From positions 1 to 64,000 of the forward strand of contig CAJMSE010000009.1 in the NCBI GenBank assembly GCA_905216025.1: a stretch of DNA of 64,000 nt, in the 5' to 3' direction. The notes beneath the pieces were generated by a model, which was not told the origin of the DNA, ran no database searches, and saw only the letters and a list, made by a program, of their open reading frames with translations. Positions within the stretch are counted from its first letter, which is position 1; the number at the start of each line of letters is the position of its first letter. The stretch is from an uncultured bacterium (GTDB lineage: Bacteria > Bacteroidota > Bacteroidia > Bacteroidales > Bacteroidaceae). The position numbers and the translations under genes were made by a program. Positions 1 through 9,606 of this stretch are shown piece by piece.

Positions 1-1
1 G

Positions 2-901
2 CTGCGCGAAGACGGCATACAGATATATGAGTTCGACCCGATACGCTTCCCTTGGATAAACCACGTGTTCCTCCGCGACCACCGCAAGATAGTCGTCATC
101 GACGGAAACGTGGCCTACACCGGCGGCATGAACGTGGCAGACTACTACATCAACGGCACGGAACAGGTCGGAGAATGGCACGACATGCACTGCCGGATAG
201 AGGGAGGAGCGGTCAGCCAGCTGCAGATGATATTCGTAAGGATATGGAAGAAGGTGACGGGCGAGGACATATGGGACCAAAAATACTTCCGCGCCTACGA
301 GCCGGTAGCAATCGCCGGGCTCGCCCCGGACACCACACAGACCGCCGGCCACAAGACCGTGGGCATCATAAACCGCGAGCCGCGCACGTCGAACGACATC
401 ATAAGGACGTTCTATGTCAACGCCATCAACCTGGCACAGGACTCCATAAAACTCATAAACCCTTACCTCACGCTCAACCGCAAACTGAAGAAAGCACTGC
501 GCAACGCCGTCAAGCGCGGCGTGAAGGTGGAGATAATGGTGTCTGCCAAAAGCGACATCCCGCTCACACCGGACTGCGTTTTCTACAACGTGCACAAGCT
601 GATGAAGCACGGCGCGGACATCTGGGTATACGAACCGGGCTTCCATCACACGAAGGTGATAATGGTAGACGGGCGTTTCTGCACCGTCGGCAGCGCCAAC
701 CTGAACGCCCGGAGTCTCAGCTGGGACTACGAGGAGAACGCCGTAATCATAGACAGGCACACCACGGGAGAACTCAGCCGCCTCTTCGACAGGGACAAAC
801 AAAAGAGCTTCTACCTCACGGAAGAGAAGTGGGACGAGTTCCGCACGCCATGGAAGAAGTTTGTAGGATGGTTCGCCCACCTGCTCACGCCGTTCCTCTG
901 A
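2..901 (+). CDS. cls: Cardiolipin synthase, C-terminal part (5' end outside window)
   Basis: Phospholipase D-type cardiolipin synthase, a membrane enzyme that condenses two phosphatidylglycerols into cardiolipin and glycerol. The reading frame is open from base 2 and gives 299 residues. Both HKD motifs of a full enzyme are present: HRKIVVIDG near residue 27 and HHTKVIMVDGRF near residue 215, followed by the family signature VGSANLNARS. The N-terminal membrane segments lie upstream of the window, so length and start cannot be judged. The C-terminus ends in the usual hydrophobic stretch. An acyltransferase gene follows 41 bp later on the same strand and may be co-transcribed. The family call is secure; among PLD enzymes the two well-spaced HKD motifs and the SANLNARS context favour Cls over a nuclease. 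Confidence 0.93.
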   Translation: MREDGIQIYEFDPIRFPWINHVFLRDHRKIVVIDGNVAYTGGMNVADYYINGTEQVGEWHDMHCRIEGGAVSQLQMIFVRIWKKVTGEDIWDQKYFRAYEPVAIAGLAPDTTQTAGHKTVGIINREPRTSNDIIRTFYVNAINLAQDSIKLINPYLTLNRKLKKALRNAVKRGVKVEIMVSAKSDIPLTPDCVFYNVHKLMKHGADIWVYEPGFHHTKVIMVDGRFCTVGSANLNARSLSWDYEENAVIIDRHTTGELSRLFDRDKQKSFYLTEEKWDEFRTPWKKFVGWFAHLLTPFL

Positions 902-942
902 GCTGCACACCGACAGCCACAAACGCACAAGCAAGATTATAA

Positions 943-2052
943 ATGAAACGCGACGAGACGATATCCATCTGCAAAGCCTTCGGCATCCTGCTGATGGTGA
1001 TAGGCCATGCAAACTGTCCCGGCATCCTCGGGGGCTTCATCTACGAGTTCCACATGCCGCTGTTCTTCATCACCGCGGGCTATTTCTTCTCGCTGAAATA
1101 TCTCTACGACGAGGCCACCTTCGTCAAAAAGCGCATCAAGGGGCTGTATATCCCGTTCGTGAAATGGTCTGTCGTCTTCCTCGCCCTGCATAACCTGATG
1201 TTCACCGTGGGCATCCTCAACGAGCAATACGGCAATCCCAACGGCGGCGTCACGCACCCCTACTCCTGGCATCAGATGCAGCAGAACCTCTGGAACATAG
1301 TCACCGCCATGGGCGGATACGACCAGTTCCTAAACGGTGCGTTCTGGTTTTTCCGTGCATTGTTCGTCACGAGCATCGTCTTCCTCATCCTGTTCAAGGT
1401 CCTCGACGGCCTCGCCGCACGCCTCGGGAAAGACTGGCGCCACGTCGTCATACCCTCGGCAATATGCGCGATGGCACTTCTTGTCGGGATATGGAAGTCT
1501 CTCGAAGGTCTGAAAGTGGTCAATCTCGTGCAAGGCGGAAGCCGCGAGATAATGGGATTGTTCTTCTTCAGCGCCGGCCTGCTGTTCCGGCAGCTGCGCC
1601 ACAGGTATGCAGTGACATGGTGGAGCACGGTGATATTCGGGGTGACGGTGTTCCTCTTCTCGCGCTTCGCGCTGTCGAGCATGACGTGGAACATGCCGTT
1701 CGAGAAGGTCATAGCCCTGCCGCTGCCCGCCATCTGCGGCTTCCTGATGACGTATAACATAAGCTATGCGATAGAGAAACGCCGCGGACGGATAAGGGAT
1801 TTCCTTGTATTCTGCGGCAACAACACGATGTGCATCCTCGTGTTCCATATCATTTCATACAAGCCGGTGAGCCTGCTGAAGATATGGTACTACGGTCTTG
1901 ACATCAAGCAGATAGGCTGTCACATGGCAATACACGAGCATGCAGCCGACGACTGCTTCTGGATTCTGTATTCGATAGCCGGTGCGGGCATCCCCTTAGC
2001 ATGGACATGGGCCTACCGCAGGATACGCCGCAAGGCATTCCGGCCTAACTGA
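943..2052 (+). CDS. Acyltransferase 3 family membrane protein
   Basis: A 369-residue polytopic membrane protein of the acyltransferase-3 / OafA-like family, whose members transfer acetyl or other acyl groups to sugars of cell-surface glycans. The N-terminus shows the family pattern: a short leader, then a first membrane helix ending in IGHANCPG, a conserved His, and then FHMPLFFITAGYFFS. About ten hydrophobic segments follow. Length fits the family. The substrate cannot be read from the sequence; a fucose 4-O-acetylase-like or polysaccharide O-acetylase role is inference. The stop overlaps the stop of the convergent TPR gene by 8 bp (2045-2052), leaving no room for a separate terminator between them. 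Confidence 0.85.
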   Translation: MKRDETISICKAFGILLMVIGHANCPGILGGFIYEFHMPLFFITAGYFFSLKYLYDEATFVKKRIKGLYIPFVKWSVVFLALHNLMFTVGILNEQYGNPNGGVTHPYSWHQMQQNLWNIVTAMGGYDQFLNGAFWFFRALFVTSIVFLILFKVLDGLAARLGKDWRHVVIPSAICAMALLVGIWKSLEGLKVVNLVQGGSREIMGLFFFSAGLLFRQLRHRYAVTWWSTVIFGVTVFLFSRFALSSMTWNMPFEKVIALPLPAICGFLMTYNISYAIEKRRGRIRDFLVFCGNNTMCILVFHIISYKPVSLLKIWYYGLDIKQIGCHMAIHEHAADDCFWILYSIAGAGIPLAWTWAYRRIRRKAFRPN

Positions 2053-4312
2053 AAAGCTCATTGCAGATAAGGTCGGCCATCAGCTGCATGTCTCCCGTCC
2101 CCATCAAACCCTCCTTGATATGCCGGCTTGTGAGCATGATCCCTTCCCGCATGATATCCCCGGCTCCGCCGTCGCGGTATTGTGAAACAGTCATGCCGGG
2201 ACTGGTCATCTTCAGATAGCGGGCAAACAGCCGTGCCGCCGCGCGCCGGTTTCCCGACAGCCACTCGCAGTATCCATAGCCGACGAAATCGTCCGGCACC
2301 GGAGTTTCCACGCCGGTGAGCTCCACATAGATCTTCCTTGCCTGCTCATACTTGCCCGCTCCCACAAGCGCATGGGCCAGGACACGCCTCACGCCGGCAT
2401 CGCCCGGATATTCATAGTCGAGCTGAAAGAGCGTCTTCAGCGCCTCCTGAAACTCTCCCATCTTCACAAGGCAGACGCTGCGGCCCATCAGCAGACTCTT
2501 CTTGCCCGGCTCCTGACCGAGCAACCGGTCATAGGCTCCGAGGGCATCGCCCATCCGCGACGCACGGAAACAGGCACGGGCATATCCGGCCAGCGCCTTC
2601 CTATCGTCCGGGCGGAGCTCCAGCGCACGGCCAAAGCACCACTCAGCCGTCTTGCCGGCCAGGTGGTCGTGCATGATGGTCTCATCGCTGTGCATCAACA
2701 CATTGCCGCAGAACATGAAGTAGTTATATCCATGCCGTCCGTCGGGCCAGTTGTCGAGCACCTCGGCGGCCTCCCTGTACATCTTCCGGCCAACCAGAAA
2801 GGCCACTATCTCGTCGTACCTGCCGCCCAGCTCCGTGCCGGAGACCAGCGTGTCGGCAAAGAACATATATCCCGAATCCCATCCCTCGCTATGCCGGTAG
2901 TCGAAGGGATTGCGGAAGAGGCTCCGCGACGGGAACAGGCGGAAGAACCTGTAAACATCCTGAAGGTATATCCTTCTGATGTAAGCGGCGCTCTGCCTGT
3001 CGGCATCCATCATCCGCCCCATGCCGACTGCCTCGCCGCGGCCAATCATCTCGCGCATCGACTGCGGTATGCGGTCCATCACCTGCTTGAAGGCGAGCAC
3101 GAAAGAATACTTGTCGCTGTTGCAGAACGGGCCGTTGTCGATTATCGTCCGGACGATGTTGCGGTCCTTGTCGCTGTCATAGAGCGATGCCACGGCCGGA
3201 TGTTCGGGATAGAACGGCACGAACCAGTTGCTTATATTGTCGAAGAACGGAAAGCGCTTCATCTGCGAGAAACCGCCGAAATAGATGTCAGAACCCGCTT
3301 TCTGCATGTCTATCATCCGGCGGAATCCCTCCTCAACCTTTTCCATATTGCGCTCCGAAACCTCCGGATTGAGAATCTCCTCCATGCTGTCCTCCTCGTT
3401 TTCCTCTATTCCGAAGCGCGTTATGCTGAGGTTGTTGTGCTTCAGCAGGTCGGGCATTATCTCCTTCTGGATTGTCCTGTTGTCGCTCTCCGCACTGACG
3501 CAGTAAATCAGCTGTATCTGAAGTTCGGTCAGTTCACGGCACATCCGCTCGTCTCCGAGCAGTTCCTGTACAAGCGACGAGAACTCTTCCTGACAGCTTT
3601 CACGGCCCGCCGCGAACGAGAAGACCATGCCGACGAGGGCGCGCTGGCGCACATTCTCGTCGCTGCTGTCACGGTACAACCCGGCAAGGAGGCGGAACTT
3701 CCTGATGTCAAAGATGTTCATCAAGCTGAGCGTGACAGCCGAAACCATCAGCTGCTGGTCTGCGCTGTCCACCGTAGGCAGCAGTAGGAGTTCTCGGAAC
3801 GACTCCGCCACGCCGTCGGCCCATTGCCCCGACAGCCACAGATAGTCGAACAGGTCTGACATGAGCTTCTGATGGCGGCCGTATATGCCGGCCTGCCGTG
3901 CCTCACGGGTATGCGGCGGCTCGAGCTCCAGCATCGCCACGTCTGACACGAAGCCCTCCAGCCCGGCCCTCAGCACATCCGGCGACCAGTCGCGATGCGA
4001 CGCCATGATGCGCCGTGCCGCAGCCGACAGGTAGGGAGAGCGGGCTATCTCATGGCGCAGCAGCGTGTCGGCGGTGAGCCTGTAGAGCCTCCGGCCCAGT
4101 CCGGCATATATCTCCGTGAACTGCGGGTCACGGTATCCGTCGGCCCAATAGTCGGCCATCCGCCTGTAGTCGTCCTTTATTCCCGCCATGGCCTCATCCA
4201 GAGAGAGCTCCGGATACCTGCTTCCGAACGACTCCAGCATCTCCATAGCCAACGGCAGACGGCCGTCGCCTATATTCCGGAATATCCCGATAAGTTCCTT
4301 ATTTCTTTCCAT
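2045..4312 (-). CDS. Large TPR-repeat protein
   Basis: A 755-residue cytoplasmic-looking protein with no signal peptide. The C-terminal third contains helical pairs typical of tetratricopeptide repeats, for example around GRALELRPDDRKALAGYARA and the following A-x3-Y-x2-L motifs. The N-terminal two thirds are helical but not recognisable. TPR proteins act as protein-protein scaffolds; no enzymatic motif is seen. The start was set at the ATG preceded by a clear GGAGG at 5-bp spacing, unusual for Bacteroidota. A longer reading frame upstream is rejected because it lies inside the neighbouring lipoprotein gene. The start overlaps the end of that gene by 14 bp, so the two are very probably translationally coupled. 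Confidence 0.8.
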   Translation of the reverse strand: MERNKELIGIFRNIGDGRLPLAMEMLESFGSRYPELSLDEAMAGIKDDYRRMADYWADGYRDPQFTEIYAGLGRRLYRLTADTLLRHEIARSPYLSAAARRIMASHRDWSPDVLRAGLEGFVSDVAMLELEPPHTREARQAGIYGRHQKLMSDLFDYLWLSGQWADGVAESFRELLLLPTVDSADQQLMVSAVTLSLMNIFDIRKFRLLAGLYRDSSDENVRQRALVGMVFSFAAGRESCQEEFSSLVQELLGDERMCRELTELQIQLIYCVSAESDNRTIQKEIMPDLLKHNNLSITRFGIEENEEDSMEEILNPEVSERNMEKVEEGFRRMIDMQKAGSDIYFGGFSQMKRFPFFDNISNWFVPFYPEHPAVASLYDSDKDRNIVRTIIDNGPFCNSDKYSFVLAFKQVMDRIPQSMREMIGRGEAVGMGRMMDADRQSAAYIRRIYLQDVYRFFRLFPSRSLFRNPFDYRHSEGWDSGYMFFADTLVSGTELGGRYDEIVAFLVGRKMYREAAEVLDNWPDGRHGYNYFMFCGNVLMHSDETIMHDHLAGKTAEWCFGRALELRPDDRKALAGYARACFRASRMGDALGAYDRLLGQEPGKKSLLMGRSVCLVKMGEFQEALKTLFQLDYEYPGDAGVRRVLAHALVGAGKYEQARKIYVELTGVETPVPDDFVGYGYCEWLSGNRRAAARLFARYLKMTSPGMTVSQYRDGGAGDIMREGIMLTSRHIKEGLMGTGDMQLMADLICNELFS

Positions 4313-5240
4313 ATACCTCCTTTTTTCCTGCAAGCCACTTGCCGGCCCGTGCCAGGTCTTCCTCGCGCAGGGGCGCCGCATGGCGGTATCTGACATCTGC
4401 CGGTATCGAGTCGGCCACGGCGGCATCCACCTTGCAATACCTCGCTATGAGGTCGCGGTAGTGCGCCGCCCCGTATTTGTTTATCGAGTCGCATGCCATG
4501 TCGTATGCCTTCACGAACACGTCCATCTGCCGTGCCCGTGCCGTGTCGCTTTTCAGTCCGGCCCTGAAGGCTATCGCCCCGAGGCTCATGCCGAGCCGCC
4601 GCGAGTCTGTCACCACGCGGTGGCGTGCCGTCCGCGCTGCCGTTGCCTGCGGTTCGGGAAGCCACAGCGCATCCATCTCGTTGTTCATGAGCATCGTCAG
4701 CCTCACGTGCACGTCGTTTATCTGCACCCTGAAGACGCGTTCATCCTTCAGTTTGACGCTGTCCGTGACGTAGTCGCCGAGCAGGTCGGTGGCCGAGAAG
4801 CGCGTCATGGCCATCATCTTGTCGTCGAGCTGCTTCAGATGCTTTATACGTGCGTTGCGGTTGCTTATCAGTTGCCAGTATGCGCCGGTGGCCGCCACAT
4901 AGTCGAGCTTCACTCCATGTGCGGCCATGCGCTGCCCGCGCACAACGTCTGTCACGGCACCCTCCACCCGGCCGTTCATCAGTGCCGTGTCGCAGTCCAT
5001 CTGTGCGGTATACGGCTTCAGCCTGATGTCGGCCCCGAGGGTTTCGAACAGCCCGTAGCCGGATGCCACATAGAGCGGCAGGCAGTCGAGCGTGGGCATC
5101 ACGGCTATTTTCAGCGCGGCCGAGTCTTCCCGTGCCAGCCGATGCCGTTCCTGCGCCGACAACCTGCGCTGCTCCTCGTACGACTGGCCGCACGAGGCGA
5201 GAATGACAGCCGACAGAATTATAATGACAATATTCCTCAT
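4299..5240 (-). CDS. NMT1/SsuA-type substrate-binding lipoprotein
   Basis: A 313-residue periplasmic substrate-binding protein of the NitT/TauT (NMT1/THI5-like) class. The N-terminus is a short lipoprotein signal with lipobox ILASC, so it should be anchored in a membrane facing the periplasm. After it come the family features LDCLPLYVASGYGLFETLGADI and an ALMNGRVEGA segment, where ligand specificity usually sits. The start at 5240 places the signal peptide correctly; an upstream in-frame Met adds nothing. No permease or ATPase lies next to it. Instead it is coupled to a TPR protein, so a classical ABC uptake role is uncertain; it may be a sensor or orphan binding protein. The ligand is unknown. 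Confidence 0.82.
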   Translation of the reverse strand: MRNIVIIILSAVILASCGQSYEEQRRLSAQERHRLAREDSAALKIAVMPTLDCLPLYVASGYGLFETLGADIRLKPYTAQMDCDTALMNGRVEGAVTDVVRGQRMAAHGVKLDYVAATGAYWQLISNRNARIKHLKQLDDKMMAMTRFSATDLLGDYVTDSVKLKDERVFRVQINDVHVRLTMLMNNEMDALWLPEPQATAARTARHRVVTDSRRLGMSLGAIAFRAGLKSDTARARQMDVFVKAYDMACDSINKYGAAHYRDLIARYCKVDAAVADSIPADVRYRHAAPLREEDLARAGKWLAGKKEVYGKK

Positions 5241-5469
5241 TTCCTTTGATGATATTAAAAAAGGGCGCCAGCGCATTTTTAGCAAACACGAGCCGCCCTT
5301 CCGAGTTTTATTAATGTGCGATATTAGCCTTTATCACGCTGCAAAATTAATAAATAATCCGTAAACTCTACATAGATTTCCCATAAATATTACGGGCCTG
5401 AAACGATGCTTCCGCACAATTATACCTTTTTATGAACGATTCCACCGATATCCATAAGCGGATTATGAG

Positions 5470-5477
5470 TATCTTTG
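5470..5477 (+). promoter_or_regulatory. Bacteroidota -7 promoter box for the GH2 gene
   Basis: TATCTTTG matches the TAnnTTTG -7 consensus and sits 22 bp before the ATG at 5500. No convincing -33 TTTG element was found at the expected distance. Confidence 0.55.
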
Positions 5478-5499
5478 CAGCATAACCAAACATACCGAC

Positions 5500-8007
5500 A
5501 TGACATACAACATCAAATCAATGCTATCACGGCATGCCGTTGCGGCGGCCGTTGCCATTTGCCTGTGCGGCGCCATTCCCGCACACGCGCAATACAAGAA
5601 TGCGGCTGAAGAGAAGGCCACGGCCAACAGACCGCTCGAGAGTTTCGCGGCCGGGCAGAACACATTGTTCAACTTCGGGTGGAAATTCTGCCTCGTCACG
5701 GACGGCAACAGGCAGACCGACTTTGCCTCGCCGGAGCTCGACGACAGCGCATGGCGCACCCTCGACCTGCCCCACGACTTCCAGTTTGAACAGCCGTGGA
5801 CCAAGAAAGGCAGCGGCGCACGCGGCTTCAAGCCCATGTGCGAGGGATGGTACCGCAAGACGTTCCGCGCCAAAGAGCAGTGGCGCGGGCTGAAGGTAGC
5901 ACTCGATTTCGGCGGCATCATCTACCTCGGCGACGTCTACATCAACGGTCACAAGGTGGCATCCACCGACTACGGATACGTGGGTCTCGAGGCCGACATC
6001 ACGCCCTACCTCCGCTTCGACGGCGACAACGTGGTGGCGGTATATGCCTCCACCGGACCGAAGAAGGGCTCGCGCTGGTATACCGGCGGCGGTCTCTTCC
6101 GTGATGTGCGCCTCAAACTGTCTAACCCGACGCACATTGCGCGCCACGGCGTGTTCATCACCACGCCCGAGGTGAGCCGCGAGAGGGCTACGGTGGGCGT
6201 GCAGGTGGAGGTCGAGGGCTGGCAGAAGAACGGCGTGACCATACGCACCCGCCTGCGCGACGCCGCCGGAAGAGTCGTGGGCACGGCCGAGAGCGGCATG
6301 CCGGACAACACGAAACAGACGGTGACGGAGGTCACACTGCCGGCCATGAGCATAGAGCGGCCGCACCTCTGGTCACCGGACACACCTTATTTATATACGG
6401 CAGACGTCGTGGTCTATGCCGGCGGTACCGCCGTGGACAGCCTGCGGGAGACCTTCGGCATACGCAAGCTCGAGTTCTCGCCCGAATACGGCTTCCGCCT
6501 GAACGGCGAAAAGCTCTTCCTCCAGGGTAACTCGGGACACCACGACCTCGGCGCGCTGGGCGCTGCGGCATACGACAGGGCCATCGAGCGGATGATGCTG
6601 CGGCTCAAGGAGTTCGGCTACAACACGATACGATGCTCCCACAACCCCTACAGCGACAGCTTCGCACGCATCGCCGACCGAGTGGGCATAATCATAGTAG
6701 ACGAGCTTTTCGACAAGTGGAGCGACCACGACTACTGGGGCGGGCGGCAGCCGATGACGAACCTGTGGTACCGTCTGATTCCCGAATGGATAAAACGCGA
6801 CCGCAACCGCCCGAGCGTCATAATGTGGAGCCTCGGCAACGAGCTTCAGATACGCGAGGACTGGGCGGGCTTCCCGGGCCTGAACGACTGGGGAGTGACG
6901 ACATACAGGATATTCAACCAGCTCGTAAAGCGCTTCGACGACACGCGGCCCACCACCGTGGCCATGTTCCCCGCCCGAGCCGGAGCCATAGCGAAGCGCG
7001 ACAAGAACTTCAACACGCACCTCGTGCCGCCCGAGCTCAGCTGCGCCACGGAGATAGCATCGTTCAACTACCAGTCGGCCCGCTATGCCGATTACGTCAA
7101 ACATGCGCCCCACCTGATACTCTTCCAGAGCGAAGCCGAGACGTCGAACATGCTCGAAGCATACTACAACATGGACCGCGAGCGCAGCGTGGGCATGGCC
7201 TACTGGGGCTCGATAGAATACTGGGGCGAGTCGAACGGCTGGCCTAAGAAGGGCTGGAACTACTCGTTCTTCGACCATACCATGCGCCCGTATCCGCAGG
7301 CTTACCTCGTGCGCTCGGCCTTCAAGGCGGATGAACCGCTGGTGCGCATCGGCGTAATAGACGGCAAAGGCGGAGAGAGCGTCAGCTGGAACGACATCAT
7401 CGTGGGCCGCCCGGCCATACTCGACCACTGGAACTTCGAGACGGGAAGCACCCACGACATCGTCGTATACACCAACGCGCACTCCGTAGAGCTGCTCGTC
7501 AACGGCCGGAGCATCGGCACGAAGCTGAACGACGCCAAGGAGAACTCGCAGCGTAACACCATCCTCTGGAACGGCGTGGCCTACGGAGAGGGCGGCAGCA
7601 TAGAGGCCGTGGCACGCGACGAGGCAGGCCGCGAGACAGCACGCCACCGCATAGAGACCGCCGGCAAGGCCGTAGCCCTGCGCATGGAGCAGGAGACCAA
7701 GGCGTGGGCGGCCGACGGAATGGACCTGCAGTACTTCACCGTCACGGCGGTTGACAGCCGCGGCCGCACGGTGCCGGCATTCAGCGAGCCGCTCGCGGTG
7801 GACGTGCAGGGAGCTGCAACGCTGGTCGCTCTCGACAACGGCGACCACTACACAGACAGCCTATTCAACGGCGTGACCGTCAAACCGATGCGCAACGGGC
7901 GCATGCAGGTGATAGCGCGGAGCACCCGCGAGGCGGGAACGGTCAGCATCAAGGCCACGGCCGGAAAGCTTAAAAAGACCCTCAAGACGGCCACGGCACG
8001 GAAATAA
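5500..8007 (+). CDS. Secreted glycoside hydrolase family 2 beta-galactosidase-like enzyme
   Basis: An 835-residue GH2 enzyme, exported through an N-terminal signal peptide ending near AHAQY. In order: sugar-binding jelly-roll domain (about residues 45-225), immunoglobulin-like domain, the TIM-barrel catalytic core with RCSHNPYSDSF and the acid/base motif SLGNE (Glu about 448), the nucleophile motif FQSEAE (Glu about 545), a DUF4982 domain, and a C-terminal Ig-like domain. This arrangement is typical of Bacteroidota beta-galactosidases that act on plant or mucin glycans in the periplasm. Exact substrate is inferred only. There is no SusC/SusD pair nearby, so it is not part of a visible polysaccharide utilisation locus. 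A divergent lipoprotein gene lies 259 bp upstream, and that gap holds little besides the promoter. Confidence 0.92.
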   Translation: MTYNIKSMLSRHAVAAAVAICLCGAIPAHAQYKNAAEEKATANRPLESFAAGQNTLFNFGWKFCLVTDGNRQTDFASPELDDSAWRTLDLPHDFQFEQPWTKKGSGARGFKPMCEGWYRKTFRAKEQWRGLKVALDFGGIIYLGDVYINGHKVASTDYGYVGLEADITPYLRFDGDNVVAVYASTGPKKGSRWYTGGGLFRDVRLKLSNPTHIARHGVFITTPEVSRERATVGVQVEVEGWQKNGVTIRTRLRDAAGRVVGTAESGMPDNTKQTVTEVTLPAMSIERPHLWSPDTPYLYTADVVVYAGGTAVDSLRETFGIRKLEFSPEYGFRLNGEKLFLQGNSGHHDLGALGAAAYDRAIERMMLRLKEFGYNTIRCSHNPYSDSFARIADRVGIIIVDELFDKWSDHDYWGGRQPMTNLWYRLIPEWIKRDRNRPSVIMWSLGNELQIREDWAGFPGLNDWGVTTYRIFNQLVKRFDDTRPTTVAMFPARAGAIAKRDKNFNTHLVPPELSCATEIASFNYQSARYADYVKHAPHLILFQSEAETSNMLEAYYNMDRERSVGMAYWGSIEYWGESNGWPKKGWNYSFFDHTMRPYPQAYLVRSAFKADEPLVRIGVIDGKGGESVSWNDIIVGRPAILDHWNFETGSTHDIVVYTNAHSVELLVNGRSIGTKLNDAKENSQRNTILWNGVAYGEGGSIEAVARDEAGRETARHRIETAGKAVALRMEQETKAWAADGMDLQYFTVTAVDSRGRTVPAFSEPLAVDVQGAATLVALDNGDHYTDSLFNGVTVKPMRNGRMQVIARSTREAGTVSIKATAGKLKKTLKTATARK

Positions 8008-8044
8008 AGCCGCCATGGATGGGCCGTAAACGAAAATTAATTGC

Positions 8045-8052
8045 TACTTTTG
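8045..8052 (+). promoter_or_regulatory. -7 promoter box for radA
   Basis: TACTTTTG matches TAnnTTTG and lies 7 bp before the radA ATG, so the radA transcript should have a very short or no leader. Confidence 0.5.
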
Positions 8053-8059
8053 CAGCACT

Positions 8060-9451
8060 ATGGCAAAAGACAAGACAGCATACGTGTGCAGCAACTGCGG
8101 CCAAGAGTCGGCCAAGTGGATAGGCAAATGCCCCAGCTGCGGCCAGTGGAACACGTTTAAGGAAATAAGGATATCGGCCGACACGGGCTCACAGGCAGCC
8201 CGGTCGGCCGCCGTGTCGCTCCGCAGCACGGCCACGGGGAGCAAGAACAGGCCGCTGTTCCTGCGCGAGATAAGTTCGCGCGACGAGCCGCGCCTCGACA
8301 TGAAGGACGCCGAACTGAACCGCGTGCTCGGCGGCGGACTCGTGCCGGGCTCGATAGTGCTGCTCGGCGGAGAGCCGGGAATAGGCAAGAGCACGCTCAC
8401 GCTGCAGACGATACTGCGCATGCCGGAGCGCACCGTGCTCTACGTGAGCGGCGAGGAGAGCGCCCACCAGCTCAAAATGCGTGCCGAACGCATCGAGCAC
8501 CCCGACAACGAGAACCTCAGAATACTGTGCGAGACATCGCTCGAAAACATCTTCGCACACATAAAGGACGTGCGGCCGGAGCTCGTAGTGGTGGACTCGA
8601 TACAGACGATATCGACCGAAGACGTGGACACGAGTCCTGGCAGCGTCACCCAGGTGCGCGAGTGTGCGTCGGCACTGCTGCGCTTCGCCAAGACGAGCGG
8701 CATCCCGGTGATTCTCATCGGCCACATCAACAAGGAAGGCACGCTGGCCGGCCCGAAGATACTGGAGCACATCGTAGACACCGTAATACAGTTTGAAGGC
8801 GACCAGCACTACATGTACCGCATACTCCGCAGCATCAAAAACCGCTTCGGAAGCACCTCCGAACTGGGCATATACGAGATGGGACACGGCGGACTGAGGC
8901 AGGTGAGCAACCCCTCGGAGCTGCTGCTCACGCAAGACCACGACGGCCTCAGCGGCATCGCCATCAGCTCGGCCATCGAGGGCGTGCGCCCCTTCCTCGT
9001 GGAGACGCAGGCCCTCGTCTCCACCGCGGCCTACGGTACGCCGCAGCGCTCGGCAACCGGTTTTGACCAGCGGCGCCTCAACATGCTGCTCGCCGTGCTC
9101 GAAAAGCGCGTCGGTTTCAAACTCATGCAGAAGGATGTATTCATCAACATCGCCGGCGGACTGCGCGTCACGGACCTCGCCATGGACCTCAGCGTCATCG
9201 CGGCCGTGCTCTCGAGCAACGTCGACACCGCCATAGAGGCCGGCTGGTGCATGGCGGGCGAGGTGGGACTGAGCGGCGAGGTGCGCCCCGTAAACCGCAT
9301 CGAGCAGCGCATCGCCGAGGCCGAGAAGCTGGGATTCGGGCACATCATCATCCCGAAATACAACATATCGGGGTTGAAGCATAAGAAATTCAGCATCGAA
9401 CTGCACCCCGTAAGAAAGGTAGAGGAAGCCCTGAGAGAGCTGTTCGGGTGA
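8060..9451 (+). CDS. radA: DNA repair protein RadA
   Basis: RadA (Sms), a RecA-like ATPase and branch-migration helicase that processes recombination intermediates. The 463 residues begin with the four-Cys zinc finger (CSNCG then CPSCG, residues 11-31). Next come the Walker A motif GEPGIGKST, the RadA-specific KNRFG motif (within KNRFGSTSELGIYEM) and a Lon-protease-like C-terminal domain with the usual GGLRV segment. Length is normal. The promoter box immediately upstream supports the chosen start. It appears monocistronic: the next gene is about 590 bp away behind a repeat island. Confidence 0.97.
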   Translation: MAKDKTAYVCSNCGQESAKWIGKCPSCGQWNTFKEIRISADTGSQAARSAAVSLRSTATGSKNRPLFLREISSRDEPRLDMKDAELNRVLGGGLVPGSIVLLGGEPGIGKSTLTLQTILRMPERTVLYVSGEESAHQLKMRAERIEHPDNENLRILCETSLENIFAHIKDVRPELVVVDSIQTISTEDVDTSPGSVTQVRECASALLRFAKTSGIPVILIGHINKEGTLAGPKILEHIVDTVIQFEGDQHYMYRILRSIKNRFGSTSELGIYEMGHGGLRQVSNPSELLLTQDHDGLSGIAISSAIEGVRPFLVETQALVSTAAYGTPQRSATGFDQRRLNMLLAVLEKRVGFKLMQKDVFINIAGGLRVTDLAMDLSVIAAVLSSNVDTAIEAGWCMAGEVGLSGEVRPVNRIEQRIAEAEKLGFGHIIIPKYNISGLKHKKFSIELHPVRKVEEALRELFG

Positions 9452-9606
9452 CGAAGAGAGACCGGAAGGGCAACGAAACACCATCCGCGGATGACGCAAT
9501 TGAATTATCTACGGCAGGAAACATCATAATTGTAGGGACCTATTTTATAATGCAACCCGATATCCATAAATACAACACGGATTCATTCTATTGAATCAAC
9601 GAGGCC

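Noticed and set aside
2372..3787. Long open frame on the plus strand opposite the TPR gene
   Set aside because: It is a shadow of the minus-strand gene: no family motif, composition rich in His/Leu/Val/Ala expected from antisense GC-rich DNA. Similar long antisense frames at 6.4-7.8, 8.2-9.5, 26.1-27.4, 33.7-34.9, 45.7-47.1 and 54.7-55.9 kb were rejected for the same reason.
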